Source: Stercorarius parasiticus
Lineage: Eukaryota > Chordata > Aves > Charadriiformes > Stercorariidae
Assembly (NCBI GenBank): GCA_013396915.1
Contig: VWZL01000320.1
Span: 641,048 to 705,047, forward strand
Reading direction: 5' to 3'
Length of the DNA stretch: 64,000 bases
Numbering within the stretch: the first letter of the stretch is position 1; each line of letters opens with the position of its first letter. This document shows positions 1 to 14,070 of this stretch, one piece after another. A program made the translations under genes and the position numbers. Under the pieces are notes generated by a model that saw only the letters and a list, made by a program, of their open reading frames with translations, was not told the origin of the DNA and did no database searches.

Positions 1-3000
1 ATGACTTATCAACTGGTCACAGGCTAAATGAATTTGAATGTCACTAAAAAGTGTGTTATTTCTCTTTAGGCAGGTTGATCTATTTTCAAATTCCAAGAGT
101 CCTTGGAACATTTTCTAAATAAGAAAACTTTATTTAAAGACTCTGACTTGAGAATATGGAGTCAGCACCAAAAATCTGGTCTTTTGCACTCTCATTGGTA
201 TAGGTGATATAATAAGCAGCCAGGACTCAACTGCGAACAGGAAAGTTTCATGATCGTGCTGAACATTATGAAACTTAGTCCCATAAATGGATCTCATTCC
301 ACAACCATTAACCCTCTGTCCCTCCTCCCAACCAATTGTCCAACCTTGTTAATAATCTAAACTCCAAAATTTTAAAAAGGTATTTTGGAGTTCTGAAGAG
401 TCTTTTGGATACACCTGTCTCCAGCTTTAATTTTATTGACTGCCATCAATATAAATTTTTCCACTCTGCCTAGCCAAAATGTTTATTCAAATTTTATTCA
501 CTTGAAAACCGTCTCCTGATGAACCCACCTATGAGGTACCAGTGAACTCGGCACAGACTTCTGCCGAGAACAGACAAGCGCTGCTACCTGTGGTTCCCTA
601 TTAACTGTACACAATCAATGATCTCTCAATCTCTACACCAAAATTGCCTAAACCGTGTGTTGAGGATAAATGGCTAAATATACGTCCTTTTATTATTCAA
701 AATTCCTTCCAAATTAGTTATTTGAAGTTATTAAGAGAGCTTGTAAGATATAATAGACTTGAAATCCCTGTCCCCTGCTTTGCCAAAGAGACCACACTTC
801 TTCAACCTTAATGCAGTATGTGTCAGCAAAGTACAAAATTGTTTGTACTACTGAAAGATTGCTGCTTTGTACATTCATCTAACACATAATGCAGTACATG
901 GGCATGGTCATAAATTCATTTTGCTTTAAAATGGAAAATAACATGCCCAGAGCTGCACCATTATTCCATGTGACTTGACCAAAGACACACTTTCACTGCA
1001 TAATTTTAGAATCCCATTTTGCTGTCTGACCTGTGCTAAGTAGGACTCTATTAAGCGAGTTGTCTTGTTGAAATCTTTTGACCTCTCCATGATTAGTTAG
1101 GAGATGATGTAAGCAGCTTTGAAGAAATGGGTTGTAAGTCATAGTCTGACATTATTCCTCACTAAGCAGCTTCTGCGTCAGAAAAATAATTCAATTGATT
1201 AAAACGAAGCAGCTTCTGTTCTGTACCAGCATTTGGAAAGGCTCGGGCAAGTTTCATTTAAACTTAAACCTATAGTTAACTCTGTAATTTCACAAAGTGT
1301 AGTAGATGATACATCCGATTTTTGTTTGAAAGCTTCAAATGGAACTATGTAAACATAAGATAAAATAAAATAAAATAAAATAAAATCCTATACTTTCTAC
1401 CGAGTATTTTAAATATATTACTAAGCCACTCATTTAATTTTGCAACTCTTCTCTAGAAGACTTTTTAAATATGGTATGTCTCATTATTTCAGTGTTTTTA
1501 GATGTCAACGACTCTAAATATCAAACAGCTTCTGTGTTGCCTGGGATGAGCTGGGAAGAAAATGATAAAAAACAAACAAACCCTGAACTCTTATTTGTCG
1601 ATCAAAGTGAAACTTGCTCCTAAATACCTTTTTCATGTGTTTGTTTTAATTTTTTTCTAAAAGCAATGATTTAGTGTTGAACACAGAATATTTCCATTTG
1701 CTTTGGAGTGTAAGAATAAGAATCTAGAGGAATTATTTGTAGATTTATATTAACGTATTGCCATAAACTGTGAATTCAGTGTTTCCAGGCAGTCTGACTT
1801 CAAAGAAAAGACTTTCAGAACCATAGCATTAAACAATTGCTAGCATGATCATGAGGAATTGACAGAAATACTTTCCTTTTTCTTATTTCCAGCTAGGAAA
1901 ACACTACTAAGCATCATTCCAATGCTTTTTGGAAACAGATGGTATGTGATAGTGAAAGACTATTTCAGACTAAAATATGCTCACTCTTTTTTCTTATCAT
2001 TCTTATCATTTTTGCCAACTGTCCTTCATTATAGTAATTTGTGTGCATATTTTCTATGGAGTCATCTTTCAAAAACATAACCCAGACCTTTAACATTTTC
2101 TTTGCTTCTGTGCTGAATCAGATCAAACCTGGGTCACCAAAGGAAAGATGCTTGTATTTTCTGTGTGTGTATTTTGCCACCCTGTTCATATAATTTTAAA
2201 AATCTAGTTAAATCCACACAGACTGGTTTCATTTGTGCATTTAACCTCGGCAAAGGTAAGACCAATAAAGATCACATCCAACTGTCACTGTGTTAGATCA
2301 AGATCTCAGGCTAAACATATGGTACAGAAAGATTTAGGTATATAACCCTTGAATCTGGATTTGTGGCATAGAATTTCTGTTCTTACTTGGTAAAAGATGT
2401 GACTGTCAACGGTACAATTTTCTCAGCTTACATAGCTGGAAGTCTGGCATGGCGATATATCAGTACATATTATAAATAGAAAAAGACCAGACTTTAGTAT
2501 GCACTCTCTTCAAATGACCATCAGTACCACAGAATAATTTAGTAATTAGACCTGTCTTTATCCAATATAGAACAATTTTTACTAACCCCTACTATCCTTG
2601 CAGGAAAAATTCTGATTGACAGCAGAAGCTGCTTGTTTTTTGTAGGACAGTATGGAATAGTAAAGTGCATTTCTGTTCATTTCCTCTGCTAGACACCTGA
2701 ACTTCTGGAAACAAAGTACTACATCAGGATAAGTGGCTAATCTATTCTAGTATAGCAATTCCTGCGAAAATAAGAATATCCCTCGAGTTAAACATAAAAA
2801 TAATTTTTAAAATAAATTTTAAACTAAATTATTAATTTTTTTTTTATATCTTCCTTTCTTCTGACATCTCTACCAAAGCCCAGTATTGTGGGTATACTGA
2901 TAATGCTAAAGAAAATATTAAGAAAAAGATCAGGAAAAAAAAAAAGAAACTAGGAGAACAGGAAGACTATTTTCTACTTAAGGTTTGCTTTGCTTTACCC

Positions 3001-5133
3001 TGGATTTTTGCCATGTATTATGCCCCTTGGAGGGTGGAGAGAGAGGGAGGATGTACTAGCATAAGACTCAGTGTACTCAGAAAGGTAGTATTTTAGAGGA
3101 AGAAATGGAAAATTCTGCTTTCCAAAGGGGCTTAAATTTAATATTCATTGTATTGATGTTCCATAATAAACAGCAAAATCTTTCCTTTACTGACGTGTGT
3201 ATGACCTTTCAGGCTGACTTTTACAACATGGCAAAGCTTCTTATTTGAGGATAATTAATCTCACTCACAGATTTTTTATAGATCATAGGTTTTTTTCTGT
3301 ATTTCATGTTATTAATGTAGATTCCATCTTCCACTGTGAACTTATACTAAGTTGAGTAACTATTTAGATAACCCTTAAAGGCAATACTTTCCTGGAGACA
3401 TTTGACTATTGTGGTATGAATCATTAAAACAATTTACTTTAGGAAAAAGTAAAAATAAAGCCCATTTCTGAAAGAGGAGAGGTTTTCATTCCCATGCTGT
3501 CTCAGAATTTATTTGCCTATTAACAATTCCATAATAACCTAACCGGTCATATTGCATTCCTGATTCATCCAATAACTTTTTTGAAAGTTGGAAGGCTAAT
3601 TGCAAAAGTGATTATTTATAATATCTGAGTGCTTTATTCAGGGGACCCATTAAAAGCATAAACAGTGGGGACAGAGAAAGGTTACAACTGTTTTAATGAA
3701 AAGAAACATATGAAAGTTTTACACAAATATCACTCCTAAACTTGTCCAGATTTTAAATAAAGAATTCTAATGAAAATAATGTTTTCCTTCAGAGGATCCA
3801 GTATGTTTTATACTAACCAAAATAGACTATTTTACTCCCAATATAATGATTTCACTTTACTTGCCAGTGTTGTTGTCAAGATTTTCTTGCGGTGTTCCCA
3901 AAATCAGATGTTTTCTTAAACTCATGCTGTTCAGTGAATTAGTGAGAATTTCAACTTATACTTTTTAAAAGAAAAGCCCCCAAAACCACTACTCCAACTT
4001 CAAGTGATTTTTGTTTGGTTTGTGGTGGTTTTTTTTAAAGAATCTTATTACAGGTAGATCAATCTGGTGACTGTCTGGGATCAGAATTTTTTACGTTAAC
4101 ACTGTTACCAATCTGCTTTTAGACAAATATAGCACCTCTTGAGGGCCAGCAGGCTTGCACAGATTGAATCATCCAAAAGTATTTTATTTGCCACAGCCAT
4201 GATTCATGGTGCTAAATGGTGAACTCTTTGGGAAAAAAATAGCTTTTATTTTCATGTTTTCACTTTTCACTTGGTGTTTAAAAAAAAAAAACAGAAAATA
4301 AACCAAACCATACCAACTGCTAGATTCTCATACCAATTGTTCCCAAAAAAGCAGGTAACACTTTTGATTAGGTTTTTTTTTAGTTAAAATATGATATTTC
4401 ATTAAGACAGAAATGCTCTGCTATTCAGTTTCAAATTATTTCAGATTTAGTTTCACAAAATGTGATTTTGGATGGAAAGAGAAAAAAAAGAAGAGGCTGT
4501 TTAACCCTCTTTTCTTTGTGCATAGTGGCCTTATGCATTAATATATAATGACACTGCACAGGGATGAGTCCTAGGTTTAATCTGCCTGCAACAGACTGAT
4601 TTTGTATATCTGCAGAGCAGGGAAGATTATTTGGAAATCTGAATATTTCATATGCCGTGTTAATGCCCTATATACACACTCAGTTCAGACTAATGCTTGA
4701 AGTCATCCTCTGAGACAAGGTACTGAAGGTTTCATTTCCAAAGTGTTATTTTAATACAGTTTTAAGTTTTACAGCTTTTGTGAAGTTTTGTTTTCCTTTC
4801 TAATAAAGAAAAAGTTGTGAACAGTACCATGAGAAACGATTCAAATCCCCTATTGGAATCAATATTGGGGTATTCAGTGACTAGGGTATTTTTATAGTGA
4901 ATTAATGTTGTCCTAATGAATAATAACATTTGTGCAGTTTGCTACAACTTTTCCTTAACTTAACTAGTACTCTAATTTTTATATCACTTTTTGTTCTAAC
5001 CGATGATATTTCTCACTTCTGTCTTTCACTTCTCAGCCTTTGGACAATATTCAACCTGAGACATTGTATGAGCATGTCACTCCCTTACTTTGCAGTGCCA
5101 GCTCTGCGCTGTGTCAATAGACAGAAATGAGGG
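1..5133. other. Unique AT-rich non-coding DNA
   Basis: Both strands are closed by frequent stops; the longest frames are 60 to 75 codons, with low-complexity translations and no recognisable motif. I see no CR1 tail, LTR signature, tRNA-like fold or CpG-rich promoter. The only structured element is the TAAAA repeat listed separately. It is most simply an intergenic or deep intronic stretch. Conserved non-coding elements cannot be excluded without alignment to other birds. Confidence 0.7.
1361..1386 (+). repeat. (TAAAA)n microsatellite
   Basis: Five perfect tandem copies of TAAAA are followed by one further T. It is a short simple repeat with no retroelement tail attached that I can see. Confidence 0.9.
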
Positions 5134-8100
5134 GTGTACGGAGACAGGGAGGGAACAGAAACTTCTGTGGATGGATTTGGGAGGCCAAGGACATTGCCTG
5201 ACAGTGGTGAGCCATACCTACAGCACATATATCTAAATGCTTTACATTACACACCTCAAGCTCCCTGCACCAAATTGCGCTGTGATTGCAGCTATGGCTA
5301 CATTTGTAAAATGATCAAGACTATGGCATGTAATGCCAGTGTGAATGTAGGTCTGATCTGAATGAGGATCCACATCTGGAATGTAGATGCCCTCCTGCGG
5401 AGTTAGGTAGCCCAGACATCTGTATCTGGATACATCCTGGAGCAAAAACATACACTTACATAGGGAACAGTGCTATGTCTTGACCTTGGAAACATTCATT
5501 ATGGCTGGAAAAGGATTTTTTAGACAGAATTTTCTTACCAGCTCTAATTTTAGTTGATGGGTAAGGCAGGGGATAGGTTGTGTTTGATGTGGTGAAGAGG
5601 AAGCCAGGGCAAAACTCTCCACTGAGCTCCTCCTGGGAGACCAGGAACGAATTACATGTGACAGATGTTAGTCACTTAAAGAATAATTGGAAGGGCCTCA
5701 GATACAACAGTGATGAGAGCACTGTAAGAACCCATGGAGAATATAATCATGATGGTTAACAAAAGACGGGGGGAGTGTCCAGCTTCAGAGCAACATGCCA
5801 ACGATGTGATCTAAGTTGTTAAACAGGCTAAAATATCAACAGATCAAGCTGAGCGAGTCTGAGACATAATGTCATCTTTCAAATTGCAGATTTGGGACTG
5901 AATTTGCACTTAAAATAACAGTTTGATACACTTCCCACTGAAGTCTGTGGCAAGCTGCCAGCTGACCTCAGTGGGAAAAGGCTTAGGCCAGGAGCTACTG
6001 TGTAAGTAGGATTCGCAAAGTGCCGAATTCGTGCTTTGGAAACAAAATTCACAGTTTGCATGACAGAGAGTGCAGGGGAAAAAATAAAACAGACCCACAA
6101 ATGGCTAAACCAAATGATAAAGGATAACATACAATTCAGGATGGTGGGTCAACAGCAGCAGGTAGTTGAAGAAGAGAAGATAATAAAAGATGGACTAGAG
6201 AAAGAGAATGAAACCAGCATCTACTTGTAAGAGAAGGGATTTGGTCTCCAACCAGTCAAGTGGCCCAGCAAAGATGTTCTGGCTGCTGACAGTGGCAATC
6301 TGGTGCTGGGGCAGCCCTGCAGAGGATAAGTTGAATGGAATATTAAAAACAATATATTCTACTTATTTCTTTTAATGTGGGCAAGGATAAGAATCAAAAA
6401 TATGCTACTTCGGAAGAGAGCCCTTTACTCTTGTGGACTGTAGGATTAACCACAGTAACCATCCACAAATTCAGAATAAAACATCTGCCTACCTGAAAGA
6501 GTGCATAGAGCAAAGCAGGTTCTGGAAGCAACCGTAATACTGAAGAAAACGCCAATACAAAAACAAAAGAATTCATCCATTTTGTAAAGAAGACAAAGTG
6601 CTAAAGTGACATGGAGCTCCTGCACTGATTTCAGCTAATTATATGACCTGCACTTGGAGGAAATCAGCAATGATAGAAATAACCTCAATGCCCTGACTAA
6701 ATAGTAAATGACATCTAATGTGATTTCATTGAACAATTTAAATGAAAACATCACATTCCTGACAATCTGTGCTTCTCTGAATGAATGTGTTAGGAAATTG
6801 TCACAATGGATCTGCCCTGAAACACAGAACCCCAAATGGAAATCACCCAGAACATTGCCATTGTTATTGCCCATGGTAGGCATTAACTTCTTGACTTTGA
6901 TGTGTGTTTGAGGTCTTCAGCTTATTAGCTTCCATTGCATACAAGTGCCAAAGCATTCCTAACATCACCTTTTCATGGAAAACTCACTGGTATGTGAGAT
7001 CGCTGGAGCATGGATCACCCATCACTGGAGCGTGTAATAAGGTTGCTGGGGCTCATGGAGCTCCATGCTGACCCAACTGGTACATCAGGATGGCACAAGC
7101 TTATAAGGTCTAGCAGCATGGCTGTGGCAGTTGTATTTATTCCACTTTGGGGGCCAGAGTCCTTGATCTGGGTGTCCTCTTTCATCAGAAGTGAGCTAGC
7201 GCAGAATTTTGCCCATATAGGAACCACACGTTCCTATTGAGCTGCTTTTTTATTAGAACCAAAATGAATAGTCGTTTGTAATGTTCCTTATGGTGCTAGT
7301 AATTACAAATTTAACATTGAAAATTTTAAATTTAACATGTCCCCAGTTTCTTTTTTCCCCCTGTAGGAAGCTCAGACTTTTTGAGTGCAGGTTAGGATTA
7401 TTTTTTTCCAGCTTTATTTTAGAAGTAGTTTGTCAGCATTTCTGGTAAACTGAATATTGAAAAAATGTCATGTTGTCTTCAAAATATAAGTAATTAATTC
7501 AAAAAGAATTCTTCATTTCCAATGTATACCTAACATGTACATTCACCTCACTTCTCTTAATATATATATCTGAAATCAAATGTCTTACTGACTTGAAAAA
7601 TGCTTGAAGATCCCAAATTACAATTGTTAAAAAGTGTGAGGACAAGGTTGATCACATGGCCAATGCTGCCTGTAGCAGTCTCACCCTCTATTTAACTTTC
7701 CTATTGCTGTCTCTATACTCTCACTTTCTCCCCTTTCAATCTCATAGCATTCAGTGCACTAGATATTGAGCTACCCTGGGCCTGTATTTTGCTCCTATTG
7801 CATTTAAAGGGAATTTGTTATATTTGTTATATTATCTCCAAGGGGATTAGACTTTGGAGGAGCAATGAATTTGATACTTTCTCCAAGAGGTGGCAAAAAG
7901 TTCAACTTCTGAAATCTCCAGCTAATCACAGAGGTTCCAGACACTCATAGACATACACATACAGATTTGTGTTACAAGGTTGGGGAAGGGAATCAAGGGA
8001 ACTGTCAAGATGTAATCAACAGCTTGATGAAAGCTTTCTTACTCTGTTCTTAAGTTTATCCTGTCCTGTAGAAGCAGCCTCGGGTTACCCTCCTCTTTCT

Positions 8101-9438
8101 CCAAAGCACTCTGTGGAATGAGGGACAACTTCATAAGTACGTCATGTGTAAAATTTCATCATTGAACAACAGTGTATCAGTATCAGACTTGATGTTTAAT
8201 ACTCTAACTAGTTTTAACCTGAGCTAGACCTGCTTTTTCATTACCCCTAACCCTCAAAAAAAATGGTATATCTCTTTGAAAATCATATTTTCTTTGATTG
8301 ATTGATTGAAAAGTTGGCATGAAGGCAAGCATCAGACAGATAAGTTATACTGCATGAACTGAGTTCATTGCCACTCTTCTGTTCTATATTTCTCTCAGTA
8401 CTCCTTACAGTCAAATATATTAAGATCTGCTGGGAAAGACATGGTAGCAGTTTTTTTGAATTAAGTAAATGTAGCAAGCTCACGTCTCTTGTAGCTATCA
8501 AAGGAGTGCAGATCTTAAAGGACTTACAAGAGGTGATTATTTGATCAGACTATCAAGTTGACAACTGAGATTCTGAGATTCTGCAGGAACCAGCATCCTA
8601 AGCATGGACCTGTAAATTCAGGGACTTCATCCAGCCTTCTGCTTGACTTGGCACTAATGTGTCCACTGATATGAAGCAGGACTGCACAAATAGACACCTT
8701 CTTGGGTAGTGGAGGGGATAGTAATCCAGCCAACAGAGTTGCTGGTGCTCTGCAGGTGAGCATCCTCGGCACCAGGAGGCATCAGGAGTCACATATTGTT
8801 ATTGCACACCAGAACAATAACCAAGACATTGTTTCTGCTCTGACAGGCTGGGTCTTGGGCAATTTTGCATTTGCTGTTCACCAGCACATCCACTATTCAG
8901 TGAACTAGGACATTGTTTTTTATTCGATTGCAAAGAATTCTATCCTTTGGATACATATCTTATTAGTTCCGGAGAAAAATAGGAAAGAGGAGAAGTCTAC
9001 CCACCTGCTTTCTATGGACTTATTCAAGTGAAGAAATGATTGTGGGAAAGATTTTTCAGATAAGACAGCTCTCTAAGTTTTTCCATAGAGACTTTGCATT
9101 CCCGTTCACATCATGCTGCACTCTGAATCCCTAAACACAACAAATAATCATGCTTTAGTAAGCACCTGCTTGGCTTATTTGAAGAATCCTTCTGTGATGG
9201 CATGAAATCCTGACCTTTGACTTTTCCTGTCTGATGCCAAAATGATTATTTCTGGTGATTCTCAGTTTGACATCAGGGAGCAATTGGTTAAGCCTCAGAT
9301 CCTTCACCTTGTTATCTGCCATTCTTATAGATGTCTATCATGTTTCTGTACTTCAGATTTATAAAGACAGATCTAATATTCTAACAACTATAGAAAAAGA
9401 TGCCTCAGTTTCAACTGATGTTAGCTCACACCCAATGC
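5134..9438. other. Unique non-coding DNA with faint ancient repeat traces
   Basis: No frame exceeds about 83 codons and none resembles a known protein. The segment 5925-5995 looks like an old interspersed repeat (listed separately). A 14-bp perfect palindrome, CATGGAGCTCCATG, lies at 7054-7067. Slightly GC-richer patches near 7010-7230 and 8600-8880 have no retroelement hallmark I can name. Confidence 0.6.
5925..5995. repeat. Possible ancient interspersed repeat fragment
   Basis: The segment holds two imperfect, oppositely oriented copies of a CACTGAAGT / ACCTCAGTGGG type motif, followed by a GGCTTAGGCCAGGA-like stretch. Degraded elements with this layout are common in bird and reptile genomes. 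Related motif pieces, GACTTCAG and GCCAGGATTT, recur near 22290-22315 in this window, and the second also near 19191. I cannot name the family, and divergence is high. Confidence 0.3.
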
Positions 9439-9474
9439 AAAAAAAAAAAAAAAAAAAAAAAATGTTTTTTTTTT
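9439..9474. repeat. A24 tract followed by T10 tract
   Basis: An uninterrupted run of 24 A (9439-9462) is followed by TG and then 10 T (9465-9474). The adjoining A and T runs could fold back on each other. No gene-derived sequence precedes the A run that would mark a processed pseudogene. Confidence 0.85.
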
Positions 9475-10549
9475 CCCTTTGTTTTTTTTTCCCTGTTTGC
9501 CCACAGAAACTCTGATGGATGACAAGCAGATAACTCAGTTCATAGAAACCAAACAGGCAGTCACGGACAAGTTTGAACCCTTTAGACCTCAGATCACCTC
9601 TGTAGAACACACTCTGCTAATGATGATTCTGCTGTTGCCGATCCCATCTAAATTCATGTAGAAAAGAAAAATGAAAAAAGTATTTTTTGGATTAAAGCAT
9701 GTTGTAGATTTGTGCTGTCCTAGGTAATGCCAAAAAGAACTGACATTAAATATTAAAACACTAAAAAAGTAGAAGCATTGGCTTCTTTGAGATCTTTGAA
9801 AAAATCTCCTTTCTGATTTCTTAGATATCGGTATGATGCCCATTTGGAGCTCATCCTTGAGTATTTGAATGTTTACTATAAGATTTCTATTTTTTCTTTC
9901 ATTTTTTTTCCTCTATGTTTGTTTTATCTTCCTCACCCCTACCTCCTTACAGCATATTTAATGCACACTGTAGACCAAGGGATGAATTTGCAGGAGAACC
10001 CGAACACCTGCTTCTGTTGACACTAACTGGAGGGTTTAGGTGCTTTGGAAATGAAGTTCCTACTGGTTTCCGAAATTATCAAATAAAATAACAGTTTCCT
10101 GTTCGCCATGACTTAAGCAAGGAAGTCTTCTGGTTCCTTGTCATAGCTTGCTGTGTTGTGGATGTGAGACACCCAAGTTGGAGCTGCTGTAATCCATTGC
10201 ATGAAATGAGTCACCAGGTTAAGGGAGGAATATAATAGCAAAGGAACTGCTTTAACAGAATAGATCAATAATCCATCTTAACCAGCATCTTGTCTCAATT
10301 CTGAATACTTCAGAGGAAGGTGTTAAACCCACTTAGTGCATGTGATATTATACCACAGGGGATATTTCTTCCTTACCCCATCTGGTGATCAATTTATACC
10401 CTGAGGCTTATGGATTGAATTCACGTTGTAACTATTCAATACATTCATTTTCAAGACCCAGAAAATGTATGTTTCTAAATGCTGTTACATCTGACTACCA
10501 GATACAGCAAGGCTGTAGTTTGAAGCAAACTTCCTACACTGTTTTGCTT

Positions 10550-10733
10550 AAAAAAAAAAAAGTTACCAAAAATCAAAATGCAGACAGGCAAACAATAAAA
10601 ACAAACAAAGAAACAAACAAACAAACCAAAATGCAGCCAAAAAGGAGAAATAAAAGCATGGATGAAAAACAAAACCAAAACCGAACCAAAACAACAAACC
10701 AAACCACACAAAAACAAAAGCAAAAAACACAAC
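10550..10733 (+). repeat. A-rich low complexity with (AAAC)n core
   Basis: This tract of about 180 bp is almost devoid of T and begins with an 11-A run. It includes an AAAC-type tandem stretch at about 10600-10626 and then AAACC/AAAAC variants. It explains the long lysine-, asparagine- and glutamine-rich reading frame across it, which is not evidence for a gene. Confidence 0.85.
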
Positions 10734-13079
10734 TTATATGCTAAATTTTTACCAATATTTTCGCTTATATCTGAACAAAATTGCAGCTACTTTAAAACCT
10801 CTTTTTTTCTGGGTACCAATGCCAAGATGTTTCCAAGGATTTCAAACTGAAACTCTGAACAGTGCTTTTTTAACTAACACTGTGACATTGTAAAGTTTAC
10901 TTATGCACGTTTCCACTACTTAAAAGAAGAATACAGGTTAAATGTCACTGAAGATATTCAACTTATTGGGTGGAATCAGGATGTACAATGTTAATTTTTT
11001 CTCATGATTCTAGGGCCAAAAATTCAGCAATCTGTTGTAGTTAAGGGTACAATCTGCTCAAAGGTCTTCCTTCCTTTGTTCTTTGTGGCTAAGATTTTCA
11101 AGGGAGTGGAAGGATGATTGCGATCTAGTTCCATTCAATTCTATTAGTAAGTGGTTCCCAGGTCCTAACACAGCTTTTGAAAAGACTGCTCCTTAGTTTA
11201 TCTACAAGGATGTGTTCCCAAACATCACAACAGTTTTCATTGTTACAGCTTACTGTCATACTTGTCCTAAGAGTGGGCTCTAAACCAGTTTTCCAATACG
11301 TGTGAAATTTTGACATTTTGACATTTGTTTTCCTCTGAATTGTTACAAAATATCAAACACTTCAAAACTTGTCAAACAAAATATTCTGAAATATTTCTGG
11401 TTTGACCTTATGAAAAGGTTCTAAGGTAGATTGTATTTTAAAGGTTATTTACCAAGACAAATCAAGCATTCTGATTATTTCCTCAAAAAAATTGTTGACA
11501 AAAAATCTCATTTTCCTCTGAAATTTTCAAGCTCATTTAGTCAATATTTTTGCTGGAAAACTGCTCCTTTTGAAAAAAATAATGCCTAGCTTTTCTGTGA
11601 CCGATCATTGCAGTCTTGGACTGTCAAACTATGAGGAAAAACTATAAATGTATATCGCTATTGCCATGGATGTTTTTATTAAAATACAGATCACTTGAAA
11701 CTTGACTAATCAATCATAAATCTTAATACTCACTTCCAGTAATATAAGCAGGACCTGACTTTCCTTTGTTAGCAACAATGCTGTTGTTTCATAAAGTAGT
11801 AATGTTGCTGATATACAGTATGGTTTAAAATTAAAAGTATTCTGCATTTATCTGAATTGTTGAAATGTTAGCCCAAATTCCACTGAAAAAAAAAAAAAAC
11901 TATGCAAAAACATAAAACCTTTCAGATAATTGCAGATTTTTTTTTTTTTTCAGAACTGTTGTTCTTCAAGTGGCATGTGAAAATTTAATTATTTTTAAGG
12001 CTTCTATTCTTTATGGTGTAATCCATTTGCTTCATCCCTGCACAACCCCCAGTGACATCACTAGGAATGAGAAAAGTATGAAAAGATGAGAAATTTGCCC
12101 TCAAGCACTACAACAAGGTTTTAATCAACAAGTAAAAGGTGTATGTGATCCCACTGCATTGAAAAGGCGACACAAATGGGAGAACTTTGCCCTTACAGCA
12201 CAAAGTACCATGAAGGTGCATGTTAAAGGAGGCGAGATTTTCAGGAGCAATCTGTACAGGGCTAACACAACTTTTGCTGAAAGCAAAACTATCAGGTTTG
12301 GCCATAATCTCCCATGTCCTTTCCTAATAGCTAAGTGTCAAAATTGAAAAACATGGTCTGAATGTCTCCATATTTCGTGGACCCAGAGTTTATCTTCGCA
12401 TTCTAACAGTAATTTAGACCAAGCCTTCTAAAATTGCTGTGCATTTTCTTGAAGGGGAATAAGTTACAGATGATGTGTTACATACTGGAGCATTCCCACG
12501 TGAAGTTAAATGATACTCTCCACGGCACCCAGTTGTGCCATTTGCAGTTGGTCTTACCTTGAAAATGCAGATTGCTCGCCAAGAGGTGTTCCTGATCATT
12601 CAAGTCTGGGCAAAATCTCACATGATCCAGAGGGCGCATGTTTGATTTATGTCTGAGATACTCTTTTACACCCTGTTACTCACAGACTTTAATAGCAAAA
12701 CACTGCATAAACATATGTGTTGGAGGAAAAGGCTTGTTTACTACACAGTCCAAAGGGGAAGCATCAGGTTTTCTGTATTGATATTTAGTACTTGAACAAG
12801 GAAAAATGTTGTGTCAAAGCCAAGGAGCTGGAATGACTGTCAACTGGTGTCATCTTTGCCCTGGCTTTCAGTCACTTTCTGTAATTAGATATTAAATTTT
12901 GTGCGGGGTACACTTGATACTCCAAGCATGTCCACTCTATTAAATAAAATACAGTCCGGGGGGAAATGCAGGGAGCCTAGATATTGGGGCCAGCTTTGAA
13001 ATCAGATGTTGTAACTAAAAGTCTTAATATTTTTATCATTTTTTCTTTTTTTTTTTTTTTAATTTTTTTCTTCATGAAG

Positions 13080-13330
13080 GATGAAAGTCAAATAGCTCAC
13101 GAGTTCCTGGGGATTGCTGAGTCAGCTGGAAAGTTACTGAATTATGTTCTTCAGTCTGGTGAATCAGTAGATGAGGATTAATGGTTCTGTAAGATCTTCA
13201 GAGTTTGATTTCCAGCCGAGAATATTTTATTGCTGTATCTGCTGACTCAGCTAAAAGAAAGTTCCTGGTTTAAGTCTCAGAGTTAGACATTTAAATATGC
13301 ATTTTAAATGAATTCAATTAAGATCCTATT
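13080..13330. promoter_or_regulatory. Candidate enhancer with two MARE-like sites
   Basis: TGCTGAGTCAGC lies at 13115-13126 and TGCTGACTCAGC at 13240-13251. Each matches 12 of 13 positions of the T-type MAF recognition element TGCTGA(C/G)TCAGCA, and they are 125 bp apart. An AT-rich stretch with homeodomain-type cores (ATGCAT, TTTAAATGAATTCAATTAAG) follows at about 13297-13325. The motifs are seen directly. Enhancer function, and binding by MAF, NRF2 or AP-1 family factors, is inference. Confidence 0.3.
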
Positions 13331-14070
13331 GCTACCCTGTGATTCTCAACTTGCAAGGTGGGAGCTTTAAATTAAAAAGCTAAAGGGAGATCAGATTTAC
13401 TCCCTTTGCTGTCTCAGTCTCAGTCCTTTAAGTTCTTACTAACCTACCTAGTTTGAGGCTGAGAGTGCTCAAACCTGAAACTTAAAAATAATTATGAAAC
13501 TTAAACATCTTTAAGCTCAGTCATTTCCGGAGAAGATATTTGATGCTTAACTTGAGGTAGCAACTGTTATAAAAATTACAAAACACTGTTGTAGCCATTT
13601 GCTTTTCCAAACTTCTCTGTGCACTATAAAGCTTTAAGTACATACAGCTCTGTCTTAACTAGTTGCTTTTCAGCAGCTAGAAATAACCAGGGAACAGAGC
13701 CAGAGAAACATAAGATGAAATTTACTGTAGATCTGGTTGTGAATCAAAGACAAAAGCAGGGATAATAAAATGTTGGAGCCAAAATCCACTAAATCAGGAA
13801 TTTACACCACAGAAAATCTGACCCTTAATTTACTTCATTAAATAGTGTACAGTTTGCTTCCATTGGTCCCACATCACAATCCTATTTTTTTTCCTTTCTA
13901 ATTTTCTATTATTATTAATTGTTACTCCTACTATTATTGCTATTAACTCTCTATAACAACGATTGACCTTAAATGAACTGCAGAAAAGAACTTTTGAAAC
14001 TCAGCTTCAGTGTAATGAAGTGGTATTTTAATTCATTTGCTTTATTGAGTTATTTATCAAATAGCTTGAT

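Larger units (their letters stand above)
9475..14070. other. Unique non-coding DNA with low-complexity tracts
   Basis: No recognisable gene is present. The longest frame (10385-10744, 119 codons) is open only because it crosses an A-rich, stop-poor low-complexity tract, so I do not call it coding. Short A and T runs lie near 11884-11900 and 11935-11950. The segment 13080-13330 carries candidate regulatory motifs and is listed separately. At 13785-13835 a short stretch (ATTTACACC ... AATCTGACCC) resembles old amniote repeats, with low confidence. Confidence 0.6.

Noticed and set aside
7054..7067. 14-bp palindrome CATGGAGCTCCATG
   Set aside because: It is isolated, with no partner site or structural context; compatible with chance.
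10385..10744. 119-codon plus frame
   Set aside because: It is open because it crosses an A-rich tract with few T; the translation is Lys/Asn/Gln/Thr low complexity.
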